From Paenibacillus camerounensis (GTDB lineage: Bacteria > Bacillota > Bacilli > Paenibacillales > Paenibacillaceae): 64,000 nucleotides of DNA. The notes under the pieces were generated by a model that was not told the origin of the DNA, made no database searches, and was given only the letters and a program-made list of their open reading frames with translations. Every line of letters begins with the position of its first letter. Within the stretch, counting starts at the first letter, position 1. A program made the position numbers and the translations under genes. Positions 33,803-42,570 of the stretch are shown here, in pieces. The stretch covers positions 34,260 to 98,259 of the forward strand of contig NZ_CCDG010000007.1 of assembly GCF_000723885.1 (NCBI RefSeq). The letters are read 5' to 3'.

Positions 33803-34270
33803 ATGTTTAACCGACAGACCGATTATGATTTTAGGATATACTCATCCGATAGAGCGTCATACATCACCTTTTATCTTGAACAGTACATGCATGAACGGTT
33901 ACCCAGTGTGGCTTGCAGTATTGAGGTTGTAAATAATAAGTTTATTGGTTGTAGTCTTAATATCTGGTTCGAGCTGGAGCAGCTTCAGCGTTTTGTTCAT
34001 GAGCTGGAACACTTGGATACGTTAGAACATGCAGACCTAAATGCAATGTCGCCCGAGGAGTTGAAGATCTCGGTTAAGCGTACGAATAAAAGGGGTGACG
34101 TTGCGATCCTGCATTCACTTACCAAATACCAATATAGCTTAGGCTTGCCTGACACAACCCTGTCCGGAGGGTTTGTGTTTGACAAGGAATATCATATGGA
34201 CTTGGTTGAGGATTTCAAACGGCTAATCTCGGTTGGCAGGTTAGGCACCAATCTGGACTTTACCTGCTGA
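33803..34270 (+). CDS. Hypothetical protein, 155 residues
   Basis: A soluble protein I do not recognise. It opens MFNRQTDYDFRIYSSDRAS and has alternating strands and helices, with FELEQLQRFVHELEHLDTL in the middle and a C-terminal VEDFKRLISVGRLG. RBS AGGGGGAG lies only 2-3 bases before the ATG at 33803. Base composition is clearly more AT-rich than the neighbouring transporter genes, and the gene follows a repeat-rich gap, which suggests acquisition by transfer. Size and context would fit an orphan immunity protein, but there is no toxin next to it and I do not claim that function. Confidence 0.6.
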   Translation: MFNRQTDYDFRIYSSDRASYITFYLEQYMHERLPSVACSIEVVNNKFIGCSLNIWFELEQLQRFVHELEHLDTLEHADLNAMSPEELKISVKRTNKRGDVAILHSLTKYQYSLGLPDTTLSGGFVFDKEYHMDLVEDFKRLISVGRLGTNLDFTC

Positions 34271-34301
34271 ACGCACTCAGCTGGGAGATTGATAAAAGCC
34301 T

Positions 34302-34880
34302 CTAATACCGGTATACATAAACCTTAGTCCGCAGACGGTCCTTGCAGGTAATAACGCGCACAGGCTGCCTGTCCGGCAAGGCAAAACAGACGCTGATTAC
34401 CGTCGCGCCTTGCGGCAGCTGCTGCCTGAACTTCTCTGCCAGACGCACCATGGCTCCCGGAAACAGGTAACAGAGCACGATGTCGGCATTCCTGTAAGAG
34501 TAGTTATAAATATCCCCTCGCGTAAAAACAACCCGTTTGCGCAGCTCCTCCCCGGCACCCTTGTCCGGCAGCATGCGGGTGTACAATAGGGTAAGCAGCC
34601 TGGAGAACACCAGGGGAATGCCGGAATTCTCGATTCCGGTCAGCCGCTTGCCGGGACAACGGCGGATCACCTCCAGCCCCAGCGTTCCCCAGCCGGACCC
34701 GGCTTCAATTATATTGCCGTAGCCCCGAATCCGCTGTACCTCTGCGGCCACTGCCAGCCGGACAGGACCGGAGGCGGGCATCGGCGAGATCCCGTTCTTC
34801 CAGCTTATGAGCACAATCCAGAGTACGGACAGCAGGAGGGCGAATGTAATTATCCAGGAAATGATTTCAATGATGGGCAT
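34302..34880 (-). CDS. Membrane-tethered class I SAM-dependent methyltransferase-like protein
   Basis: A 192-residue protein. ATG 34880 is chosen because AAAGGAG lies 5 bases upstream; a longer frame starts at 34934. One N-terminal membrane helix (about 4-25, IISWIITFALLLSVLWIVLI) is followed by a Rossmann-like methyltransferase core: motif I NIIEAGSGWGTLGLEVI, acidic RLTGIENSG, then FTRGDIYNYSYRNADIVLCY and a C-terminal strand region. The usual DxGxGxG is EAGSGWG here. A catalytic role is plausible but the substrate is unknown; similar tethered proteins are common hypotheticals in Paenibacillus. Confidence 0.75.
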   Translation of the reverse strand: MPIIEIISWIITFALLLSVLWIVLISWKNGISPMPASGPVRLAVAAEVQRIRGYGNIIEAGSGWGTLGLEVIRRCPGKRLTGIENSGIPLVFSRLLTLLYTRMLPDKGAGEELRKRVVFTRGDIYNYSYRNADIVLCYLFPGAMVRLAEKFRQQLPQGATVISVCFALPDRQPVRVITCKDRLRTKVYVYRY

Positions 34881-34946
34881 AGGGCTCCTTTGTAGCTTGC
34901 TTTTTGTCCAATTATAGAATATATCACTTATCACCAGTATAACAAA

Positions 34947-34987
34947 TAAGCCCTTGGCGGCCTGTCTAACAGACTGCCAAGGGCTTA
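34947..34987. terminator. Hairpin upstream of the methyltransferase gene, likely terminator of the small membrane protein gene
   Basis: TAAGCCCTTGGC / GCCAAGGGCTTA, a perfect 12-bp inverted repeat with a 17-base loop. It lies 21 bases beyond the 3' end of the minus-strand gene at 35008. Confidence 0.65.
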
Positions 34988-35007
34988 TAGATTACAACAA
35001 ACCGGAC

Positions 35008-35247
35008 TTACCTGTAAATAAAATAAAGAAATGCTGAGGCCTCTAAAGCATACAGTGGCAGCATTGTCAGCAGCTGGCCCAGTGCCAGTAGCTTGCCTGC
35101 TCCCCTGCTGTTATGGGTTACAGCGTATTCCCGGGCAATCGTATGATTTGGGAAAATGAGCAGCATTGTCGCCGGAAATGGTGCGACAGCTGCCAGAATT
35201 ACACCCGTAGCTGTATCACTGAGATGATAGGACAATCCGAATGCCAT
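35008..35247 (-). CDS. Small membrane protein, N-terminus unclear
   Basis: A 79-residue frame from ATG 35247 with two hydrophobic segments (GVILAAVAPFPATMLLIF; LLTMLPLYALEASAFLYFIY). The frame stays open upstream to about 35355 with protein-like content: a basic amphipathic start, then a third hydrophobic stretch, WGIAVFGIILPLMAF. That extension has no ATG, GTG or TTG. A good RBS (GGGGAGG, about 35366-35371) precedes ATG-ATC-TAA, so the original start may be lost or a CTG at 35355 may be used. It could therefore be a decayed gene. I do not recognise the family. Confidence 0.45.
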   Translation of the reverse strand: MAFGLSYHLSDTATGVILAAVAPFPATMLLIFPNHTIAREYAVTHNSRGAGKLLALGQLLTMLPLYALEASAFLYFIYR

Positions 35248-35375
35248 GAGCGGCAGGATAATTCCAAAGACTGCGATACCCCATACTAAGGTAGCGGCAG
35301 ATAAATACCAGAACTTCAGATGGATTCTAAAAAATAGTCTAAAATAGTCGGACAGTTAGATCATTCCTCCCCTGC

Positions 35376-38300
35376 TTAGTTGATATATGAGGTATTCGGA
35401 TATTGCAGGGAAGGATCATCATGGAACAGCGTAATCGCATGTAAACCTGAAAAATCATAATTCCCAAACGTAAACCAGGTTTTGTTTGCTGCGATTACGT
35501 TACCGTCTTTATCCTGCGCCGTCCAGGGTCCAATATCATTTCCTATGCGCTTAAATAACGTACTTATTCCTAATCCTCCGCCAACCAAATCATAGTTATA
35601 AGAGTAATTATTCAAATTAGGCTTAAGATCGCTCAGTACATTAGGACTAAGCAGAGAGTAATATACAATTTTATTATAGCCTAGTGCATTAAAGGTGGCT
35701 GAATGCTCAGGCTCTTGAATATCTGTTTTGAAAATGTGATGATTACGGGCATAAATTTTGTACAATACGTCCTGAGCGATTCTTCCTCCCAGAGAGTGCC
35801 CGGAGAGGTAGAACTCCGCATTCGGATAATCCTTAAGCAGCTTTTTATATTCGGTAAAAGCGTAGTCAGACTGGGAAGTGAATTTGGATAATCCTCCTGA
35901 AAGATCTGCATCTAGGAGATCATGTCCCCAATCGGCAGAGGGCTCTGTTCCCCGGAAGGACAATATAATTGCATCAGGTTTTCCTGTCCGAGGCAGCTTG
36001 ACTGCTATTGTACCCAAGCCATGATCAAATACTGCGAAAGGATTGAGTGCATCCCAGGTTTCATTCATAAATCCGGAGTCGTTGGCGTTAATAATTTTCC
36101 AGTCCTTAAGCGTCTGGGCATCATCCTTTTCCAGATTGTCGAAGATAGTCCCGCTGTTTATGACATTGCCTACCGTTTTGGTTTTCTTGGATTCCAGGTT
36201 GGTGTAGCTAAGTCCCGCTGTCAGCGCCAATGTACGATCGGTGATATTGTAAGTCATTGGCTGAGGATCTTTGTTATCTCTGATGCTGTCTCCGTCGCTG
36301 TCAGCATTCAGCGGGTTGGATACCATAAGGAAGTAGCCATTTTGATAGATAAGTTCCGCTCCGTCTTTAACCCCATCCCCATCGGTATCTGCCTTTTGGT
36401 AATCAGTATAAATCCAGCCAACATTGGTCCGCACGCCTCTTTTCTCGTGGTAATCGGAAAGGCCATCATTATCGGTATCCTTGCCAAGATCTACTGTCTC
36501 CTGTGAAGTCTGCTCAAAAACTTCACCCAAATCGGCATTAGTTGATGCATGATAATACTTGCCGCCTGTTCCTGCTGCAATCTGCTTAAGCAGGGTTTCA
36601 TCCATATCATAGCCCAGCCCGATGGTGAAGACAACAATCCCCAGATCGGCAGCCTGCTTCGTCAGTGCTGTATTGTAATCACCTACGCCGTCGGTCAGCA
36701 GAATAACATATTTGGTTTTGGAGTTATTATTCTTAAGCTGGTTTATGGCTGCCGTCATTCCTGCGGTCAGACTTGTTCCTCCTGAGTCGTCAATCCGGTC
36801 GATTGCATTCTTAATGGTTGTTTTATTATCAGTAAGTGGTGCAAGCACTGTAGCTGAGCTGTCGAAGTCAATTACTGCTGCCTTGTCGTTGTCATCGAGT
36901 TTATCCACAAATTCTTTGGCTGTAACCTTGCGGAGACCGCTCGGATCATTCCACGACATGCTCCCGGAAGAGTCAATGGCAAAGCCGATAACAAGCTCTA
37001 CATTTTCGATATCTCCCTCATGTGGAGGCTTCATTTCCTTTGCCCAAACCTCATCCAGGCTTTTTTTGTTCAGCAGAATATAAGTGGAGAAATGTTCAAC
37101 TGTCGCTGATATAGTCCCGTCTGTCTGATTGGTGGTCTGATTCGGTACATACTCCAGCATTTTAGTTGTCTCATTGAAATAGTAAATGGCTGGTGTAAAG
37201 CTAGAATCAGCAAATTTGTCCGGAGAAACAGTGAATTGAATAGTGGCGGTGTCAAAGGTCCCAGCAGAACGGAACTCATAGGGAGCACCAATGTATCCCG
37301 GAACCTCAGCGTTCAGGTAAGGATTTCCGTCGCCGGCATTTGTGATGGATATCAGCCCGGCGTTTGCTCCACTGGTCTCAACTGTTGCTGATGCTTCAAC
37401 CTGTGCGTCCTTATCCGCTTCGGCCACCTCTACCTGCACGGAGATTTGCTCATCTCCGTCCTTTATTCCATCCTGATCAGTGTCTGCTGCCTTTGGATCT
37501 GTTCCATAGGCAATCTCATATCCGTCCAAAAATCCGTCACCATCTGTATCTTCATTATTCGGGTCCGTCAGATATAAATGAACCTCATCGCCGTCGCTTA
37601 AATCGTCTACATCAGTATCTGCAACCCAGGCAAGCGTACCCAGACTCATTTCTTCCAGGTTGGTCAGCCCGTCATGATCAAAATCCTCCTGGTCATCTGT
37701 AATCCCGTTACTGTCGCTATCTGCCAGTAAAGGGCTAGTATACAGCTTCATAATCTCTTCACCGTCGGTCAGGCCATCGCCGTCGGTGTCGGCGAGGCTG
37801 CTGTTGGTTCCGTAGTAGCTCTCCTCCAGATCCGTTATTCCGTCTCCGTCTGAATCTTTTGTATCGGGGTTCAGCACACCGCTACCTTCCTCGGTGACAT
37901 ATACTTTCACTTCATTAGAAGCGAGGCTAGTTCCCAGGCTGTCCCGGGCTATGACCTGATAGCTGTATATGCCGGGATCATTGATACTGCTGTCTTCATA
38001 GGAAGTAGCTGCAGGAAGGTCTGTAATCTGTAAATAAGCGGCTTCTTCCGATTTTCTCATAATACTGAACTTGGATGCGTCCGGGTCTGCGTTCCAGGAA
38101 AGGATGAAATGTCCTGCCTGATTAGTGGTAATGGCAAGAGCCGGGGCTTCGGTTAGTTTATCCTGAAGTGCCCCGTATTTTAGAACGGAAATATTCTCCG
38201 GCTTCGAGGACACTGTGCCCGGGCTTCCCCGAAAACCTAAAGTCAGCGATTGTCCTGGACCGATAATTGCGTTGTAGCCTGCATTTTTAACAATATAATG

Positions 38301-38903
38301 GTTGTCGTTGTTACTCAGCATTTCTGCCGTCCAAAACTGCTCGATTGTACGATCAAAATCAAACTCTAGTACCCAGTCCTCAATCGGACTGTAGGTTAGA
38401 TTGGTAACAGTAACTTCTCCATTAAATGCCTGGCCCCAATCACTTGTGACCTTAAAGTCTATATTATATTCTGCCGGTGCAGCGTGCTGCTGCTGGCTGA
38501 CCATTTCATAATTTGACGGCCCCTCTGTTACACTCCCGGGGGTACCGCTGAACCCCAAATCGATTCGTTGCCCTGGCCCAATGTCGGCATTCCACTCTTT
38601 ATTCTTAATAACGTAATGATTACCGTCATGCTGGACAATATCGGCTGTCCAAAATGCAGAGATAGAGCCGCTGTAATCAAACGCTAAGGACCAATTCTCA
38701 ATAGCGGAGGTTCCCGTATTGATAATCGAAAGCTGGCCATTATAGCCGCTTCCCCAATCAGAAATGACCTGGAATTCCACGTCAAATCCGTTTCCGCTAA
38801 ATGTTGCAACATCCGGAATCCCCTGTGCCGATGCCCGGACAGGCAACCCGGGAAAAAGTAGTAATAAGCATAAAAAGAGTGATAAGAGCCGTTTTAATTT
38901 CAA
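35376..38903 (-). CDS. Secreted mosaic protein: two CBM2-like domains, Fn3, thrombospondin type-3 repeats, VWA and lipase class 3 domain
   Basis: An 1175-residue exported protein. Signal peptide 1-27. Two cellulose-binding-type domains (about 40-132, 145-240) share DWGS/Q-x-FNG and IGPGQ-x-x-LGFxGxPG. A fibronectin type III domain (about 255-340) follows. Calcium-binding type-3 repeats (DSDGDGITDLEE, DTDGDGLTDGEE and others, about 348-490) lead to a VWA domain (about 635-810) with MIDAS motif IDSSGSMSW. More type-3 repeats (about 835-905) precede a lipase class 3-like domain (about 965-1110) with ILSFRGTEPSADW and nucleophile elbow GHSLGG. It probably acts on plant or other surface material outside the cell. 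No wall anchor is visible. Its 5' end is 259 bases from the divergent sigma factor gene. Confidence 0.88.
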   Translation of the reverse strand: MKLKRLLSLFLCLLLLFPGLPVRASAQGIPDVATFSGNGFDVEFQVISDWGSGYNGQLSIINTGTSAIENWSLAFDYSGSISAFWTADIVQHDGNHYVIKNKEWNADIGPGQRIDLGFSGTPGSVTEGPSNYEMVSQQQHAAPAEYNIDFKVTSDWGQAFNGEVTVTNLTYSPIEDWVLEFDFDRTIEQFWTAEMLSNNDNHYIVKNAGYNAIIGPGQSLTLGFRGSPGTVSSKPENISVLKYGALQDKLTEAPALAITTNQAGHFILSWNADPDASKFSIMRKSEEAAYLQITDLPAATSYEDSSINDPGIYSYQVIARDSLGTSLASNEVKVYVTEEGSGVLNPDTKDSDGDGITDLEESYYGTNSSLADTDGDGLTDGEEIMKLYTSPLLADSDSNGITDDQEDFDHDGLTNLEEMSLGTLAWVADTDVDDLSDGDEVHLYLTDPNNEDTDGDGFLDGYEIAYGTDPKAADTDQDGIKDGDEQISVQVEVAEADKDAQVEASATVETSGANAGLISITNAGDGNPYLNAEVPGYIGAPYEFRSAGTFDTATIQFTVSPDKFADSSFTPAIYYFNETTKMLEYVPNQTTNQTDGTISATVEHFSTYILLNKKSLDEVWAKEMKPPHEGDIENVELVIGFAIDSSGSMSWNDPSGLRKVTAKEFVDKLDDNDKAAVIDFDSSATVLAPLTDNKTTIKNAIDRIDDSGGTSLTAGMTAAINQLKNNNSKTKYVILLTDGVGDYNTALTKQAADLGIVVFTIGLGYDMDETLLKQIAAGTGGKYYHASTNADLGEVFEQTSQETVDLGKDTDNDGLSDYHEKRGVRTNVGWIYTDYQKADTDGDGVKDGAELIYQNGYFLMVSNPLNADSDGDSIRDNKDPQPMTYNITDRTLALTAGLSYTNLESKKTKTVGNVINSGTIFDNLEKDDAQTLKDWKIINANDSGFMNETWDALNPFAVFDHGLGTIAVKLPRTGKPDAIILSFRGTEPSADWGHDLLDADLSGGLSKFTSQSDYAFTEYKKLLKDYPNAEFYLSGHSLGGRIAQDVLYKIYARNHHIFKTDIQEPEHSATFNALGYNKIVYYSLLSPNVLSDLKPNLNNYSYNYDLVGGGLGISTLFKRIGNDIGPWTAQDKDGNVIAANKTWFTFGNYDFSGLHAITLFHDDPSLQYPNTSYIN

Positions 38904-39177
38904 TCAGACTTCCTCCTAAAATATGTATTTGTTGCTAATGTAGCACATATATAGGATTTTAATATAGAGAGAAAAATCACTAGCAGGGTTATTATACTAA
39001 TTATATTTTGATACCGGGCAGGAGTTTCTCAGCTTTTGTGCCTCAGCCGATGAACTCACTGCCAGACCCCGGCATCACGCATGGTGGGACTGAGCAATAA
39101 TAAATTTCAACCCCTTTGAACCTTTTGAACCCCAGCGGACCAATATCCGTTGTAACGCCTGAATGGAGGCCGGTCCT

Positions 39178-39756
39178 ATGAAGGATTTAGATTTACACCC
39201 ATGGCTTATCCGGATGAGCCAGGGCGAGGAAGAAGCATTCCAGTTTGTATATGAAGCTACACGGGATCACGCGTACCGCTTCATCAGCTACCTTGCGCCC
39301 CGCCAGCAGGATGCGGGAGATATTATGAGTGAGGTCTACCTTGAGCTATACAGAAGCGTGCATACGTATGATCCGCAGCAAAACTTTGGCGCATGGTTCA
39401 GCGGTCTGATGATCAGGCAGGTGCGGAACTGGAAGCGGCGGGAATGGCGTCTTTTTCGGATCACGGAAAAGCTGAAGCTCAGCACCGGCAGGTCTGCAGA
39501 CCCGGCGGCTGAACAGCCGTTCACTGCTCTGGATGACCAGCTGGAACTGCTTCCGCTGCTCCAGACGCTGCCGCTTAAGCTCAGGGAGGTTATCGTACTC
39601 CGCTATTATCAGGATTGTCCGCTGACGGAAATTGCCGTGCTGCTGAAGGTTCCGTTAGGTACCGTCAAATCGAGGCATCATCATGCGCTTAAGCAGTTAC
39701 GCCGCCGGTTCGCTGAGCAGGGTATGGAAAAGGAGGGTGATGGCTTTGTCTATTGA
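39178..39756 (+). CDS. ECF-type RNA polymerase sigma factor
   Basis: A 192-residue sigma-70 family factor. ATG 39178 is chosen because GGAGG lies 8 bases upstream; a frame from 39163 would add five residues. Region 2 (about 12-80): FQFVYEATRDHAYRFISYLA, QQDAGDIMSEVYLELYRSV, FGAWFSGLMIRQVRNWKRR. Region 4 (about 125-180): LPLKLREVIVLRYYQDCPLT, EIAVLLKVPLGTVKSRHHHA. Its gene overlaps the next by 17 bp, suggesting translational coupling with a membrane partner. Confidence 0.92.
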   Translation: MKDLDLHPWLIRMSQGEEEAFQFVYEATRDHAYRFISYLAPRQQDAGDIMSEVYLELYRSVHTYDPQQNFGAWFSGLMIRQVRNWKRREWRLFRITEKLKLSTGRSADPAAEQPFTALDDQLELLPLLQTLPLKLREVIVLRYYQDCPLTEIAVLLKVPLGTVKSRHHHALKQLRRRFAEQGMEKEGDGFVY

Positions 39757-40720
39757 GCAGCAGCTGACAAAGGAGTTCAAGCACGATTCCCGGAGAAGCC
39801 CGGAGGGCCTTAATAACCGGATTACGGCGGAATACAGGCAGCAGATGATGCAGCAAAGGGGAGTCTCATTTATGTCCAGGAAAAGAAAAAAGTCCGTATA
39901 TCTCTTAACTGCTCTTATTGTGGTAATGCTGTGCGGCTTCGGTTATGCCGGCAGCAGGCTGCTGTATTCTTATGAAGGCAAGCTGTCCGTCAGTAACCGG
40001 ACGGAGCAGCAGCTGCAGTTCAAGCAGGAGGATGTGGCGGCAATCCGCGGTGAGCTGAAAAAGGTACAAGAACAGCTAAAACCCGGAGAGTCGGCGGTCG
40101 TATATCTTCGTGATTTTGACCTTACTGTCGGGGAGACACCGATCATTTATGGTATCAATAACCCGGTGAAGGTACCGGCAGAAGAATGGAGAACGTTGCT
40201 TCAGCAGCAGGGAGTTCAGGAAAAGCTTCCAGACAACCTGCTTGGAACCTATAGCCTTGAAGAAGGGATGGAGGCCTCCCCTTTTCAAGTCGCTTTGGGG
40301 ATTGGTGCCGACTCCATTTTTGATGAGCTGAAGACTGAAGGTACGGCTTCAGGAAGTGAGATGCTGTGGCGCCTCACTGACACAGCCAATGATTTTATGG
40401 ATACCTACACGTCAGTCTACCGGAATGCATCCAATGATACGATCTACGTTACCTGGCAAATTGCCGGGGAAGATGTAAATCCTGCGATCCTCCAGCTGAG
40501 CCCGCCCGGGATAACCGCTGAAGATGCCGCGATCGGCGGACTGACTGCACATTATCTCAAGAATGACCAGTCGCTGTTCGGACAGAGCAGTATCCACCAG
40601 GATGTGACCTGGATTAGCGAAGCCGGGAATCAGGGGATTGCCTATCATGTACAGACTGATTCTGCAGTGGTGACGAAAGAGCAGCTGATTAAGGCAGCTG
40701 AGAGTTTAGTGCAGAAGTAA
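39740..40720 (+). CDS. Membrane-anchored partner of the ECF sigma factor (putative anti-sigma or effector)
   Basis: A 326-residue protein. ATG 39740 follows AGGAGG and overlaps the end of the sigma gene. The cytoplasmic N-terminus (1-50) is basic and short, one membrane helix lies near 52-74 (SVYLLTALIVVMLCGFGYAG), and about 250 residues lie outside, with a coiled-coil-like stretch (QFKQEDVAAIRGELKKVQEQLK) and DUF4367-like beta-rich parts (IAYHVQTDSAVVTKEQLIKA). There is no HxxxCxxC zinc anti-sigma motif. The position strongly suggests regulation of the sigma factor, but sequence alone does not prove it. Confidence 0.7.
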   Translation: MALSIEQQLTKEFKHDSRRSPEGLNNRITAEYRQQMMQQRGVSFMSRKRKKSVYLLTALIVVMLCGFGYAGSRLLYSYEGKLSVSNRTEQQLQFKQEDVAAIRGELKKVQEQLKPGESAVVYLRDFDLTVGETPIIYGINNPVKVPAEEWRTLLQQQGVQEKLPDNLLGTYSLEEGMEASPFQVALGIGADSIFDELKTEGTASGSEMLWRLTDTANDFMDTYTSVYRNASNDTIYVTWQIAGEDVNPAILQLSPPGITAEDAAIGGLTAHYLKNDQSLFGQSSIHQDVTWISEAGNQGIAYHVQTDSAVVTKEQLIKAAESLVQK

Positions 40721-40729
40721 TATAATGAA

Positions 40730-40770
40730 AGCTTGGACCCGAATGATGGGGTTCAGGCTCTTTTTTTTTT
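40730..40770 (+). terminator. Terminator after the sigma/partner operon
   Basis: AGCTTGGACCC / GGGGTTCAGGCT hairpin followed by ten Ts, 10 bases after the stop codon. Confidence 0.9.
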
Positions 40771-40810
40771 AATTCAATATAACCAAATTCATATAAAGAG
40801 GATGTGCACT

Positions 40811-41650
40811 ATGAATCAGGCAGAACAGCTTCATACCCTCGCAAGGCGTTACTGCATGATTATGTCCCGGTATTGGGGGAGAACCTATTCACGGCTGATG
40901 AATGCCGGAAGGGACAGGACAGAAGACGGGGGCTACACGTTAGAAGCGGAAAAGCTGTTCCCCCGTTATTTAGTGCTGGATGCGATCCTTGCCCAGCTCG
41001 AACAGTCTGACGGAACAGAATTTGCGGCTATGGAAGAAGCGCATAAGAACATTCTATCGGCTGTCTGGAACGCCCAGAGCCTGTTTACCGAGAATAAAGA
41101 GGGGATATTTCAGCAGACTGCGGCGGCTGAGCGGCAAGCGTTAGCGGATTATTTGGATAGAAAAGCTGTGGAAGGAAAAGTGGGCGTATCTAAGCTGCCT
41201 TACCGGCGCACCTTGTCAAAGGTAGAGCGGACCTTACTGTGGGAGGACCTGAGGGAAAAGTGGGGTATCCGTGATTTGTGGTACCCGCTCTCTGATGCCA
41301 AGACGGCGGACATAGAAGCTTTTATGGCTGACTATTTTGCGGCAGAGGTGGGGATTGAGGCACTTAAGGCAATATTAAGTGCCCAAGGGATAAAGCGGAT
41401 TTTTGAGCTGCGGGAGTTCGATCATTCACCGGAGTATCAGCTTGATATAGAAGGATTTAACCCGGCTTACTCAATCAACGGCGAGGGCTACTGGTTTGCT
41501 GCCGATATGGACTGGGTCATCTATGCTTCGCATGAGAATTCGATCACGATAGCGGGTGAGTGGCTGTTAGACAGGACAAAGAAGATCTGGCCGGGCTGGG
41601 AAGAACGCCGATGGCTGGATTGGCAGGAGCGGCTGCGGCGCGGGCTCTGA
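40811..41650 (+). CDS. Hypothetical protein, 279 residues
   Basis: A soluble, helix-rich protein I do not recognise. ATG 40811 is used, with AAGAGGATG about 8-12 bases upstream; the frame extends to 40733 but through the terminator of the previous gene. Features are an N-terminal HTLARRYCMIMSRYWGRTYS, FPRYLVLDAILAQLEQ, a central RRTLSKVERTLLWEDLREKW, and a C-terminal half with FELREFDHSPEYQLDIEGF and WFAADMDWVIYASHENSIT, ending in Trp-rich helices. The WVIYASHE stretch resembles surface-recognition immunity-like folds only loosely. No neighbour suggests a role. Confidence 0.7.
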   Translation: MNQAEQLHTLARRYCMIMSRYWGRTYSRLMNAGRDRTEDGGYTLEAEKLFPRYLVLDAILAQLEQSDGTEFAAMEEAHKNILSAVWNAQSLFTENKEGIFQQTAAAERQALADYLDRKAVEGKVGVSKLPYRRTLSKVERTLLWEDLREKWGIRDLWYPLSDAKTADIEAFMADYFAAEVGIEALKAILSAQGIKRIFELREFDHSPEYQLDIEGFNPAYSINGEGYWFAADMDWVIYASHENSITIAGEWLLDRTKKIWPGWEERRWLDWQERLRRGL

Positions 41651-41717
41651 TATGTGGCAGATAAGAAAATAAAAGCCTGAGCCCGGCAATGCCTTACCGG
41701 ACCCAGGCCTGTACAGC

Positions 41718-42254
41718 CTACAGAGAGAAAAAAGTGCGCAGCAGCCCGCGCTTCTTGGGCGGGGTTTTGAGCTTCATAGCGGCAAGGGGATGCAGCTCCT
41801 CATAGGCAGCAGCTGCCTGAAGCCGCGGCTGCTGAATGCTCTCAATAGATACGGCGAGCTGCTGGATCATCCGCCGCAGCTCCTCAAGCTCCTGGCGCTG
41901 CTGAAGCAACTGCACGGAGACCACCTCGTCAGCCTTCTGGTCGAGCGAGCGCTCAATACGGACGAGCCTGGACCAGACCTCCTGCATAGGGGGCTCCGTT
42001 ACGGGTAATGCCCGGATAATAGGCACCGGCTCTGCCTGCAGCTGATTCTCGGCCAGCGTAATGCTGTCCAGTGATTCCCTCTGCTCAAGCCGATCTTTAA
42101 TGAATTTAAGCAGGCTGACCTCCTGCGTGGTGAATATATAATGACCGTACCGGTCCTTGGGAAAGCTGGCAGGGAACATCGCGGCCCAGCGTTTGATCGT
42201 GGTCTGGCTGACGGACAATTGCTCTGCAGCTTCCTTTGTTTTAAACATTTCCAT
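41718..42254 (-). CDS. MerR-like helix-turn-helix protein with coiled coil (RacA/DUF3967-like)
   Basis: A 178-residue DNA-binding protein. ATG 42254 is chosen because GGAGG lies about 8 bases upstream. HTH (2-70): FKTKEAAEQLSVSQTTIKRW, then FPKDRYGHYIFTTQEVSLLKFI. A long heptad region (about 105-150, IERSLDQKADEVVSVQLL, QQRQELEELRRMIQQLAVSI) forms a coiled coil. A basic tail ends KLKTPPKKRGLLRTFFSL. This layout is like RacA-type or plasmid/phage-derived MerR-like proteins, which bind DNA and partner proteins; a role in chromosome organisation is possible but unproven. The 316 bases upstream hold an AT-rich stretch and nothing I can name. Confidence 0.7.
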   Translation of the reverse strand: MEMFKTKEAAEQLSVSQTTIKRWAAMFPASFPKDRYGHYIFTTQEVSLLKFIKDRLEQRESLDSITLAENQLQAEPVPIIRALPVTEPPMQEVWSRLVRIERSLDQKADEVVSVQLLQQRQELEELRRMIQQLAVSIESIQQPRLQAAAAYEELHPLAAMKLKTPPKKRGLLRTFFSL

Positions 42255-42570
42255 TTTCCATTCCTCCGCTTCGGTATTTGGTGATATACCTATTCGCTCC
42301 CCAGAAGCGACTCCCTGCACGGCTGACAAAGGTGGTGCCGGTTCGCTAAACAAAGTGGTATTGCGAGCAAAGCCGAGATTAGCAGCGCCTTATGATTCTA
42401 CATAAAGCGGCCGGATTTTGCTTTTTTTTTAATAGAATCAGACCCCGATCTTCACCTGAGCAGCATTACAGGCGATAAATTGAGCGCTCCTTAGATAAGA
42501 TTAAATTCGCAGATAATAGCAAAAGCGATTCTAATTATTTTATCAGAGGCGTTCAGCCATTTATATGATT

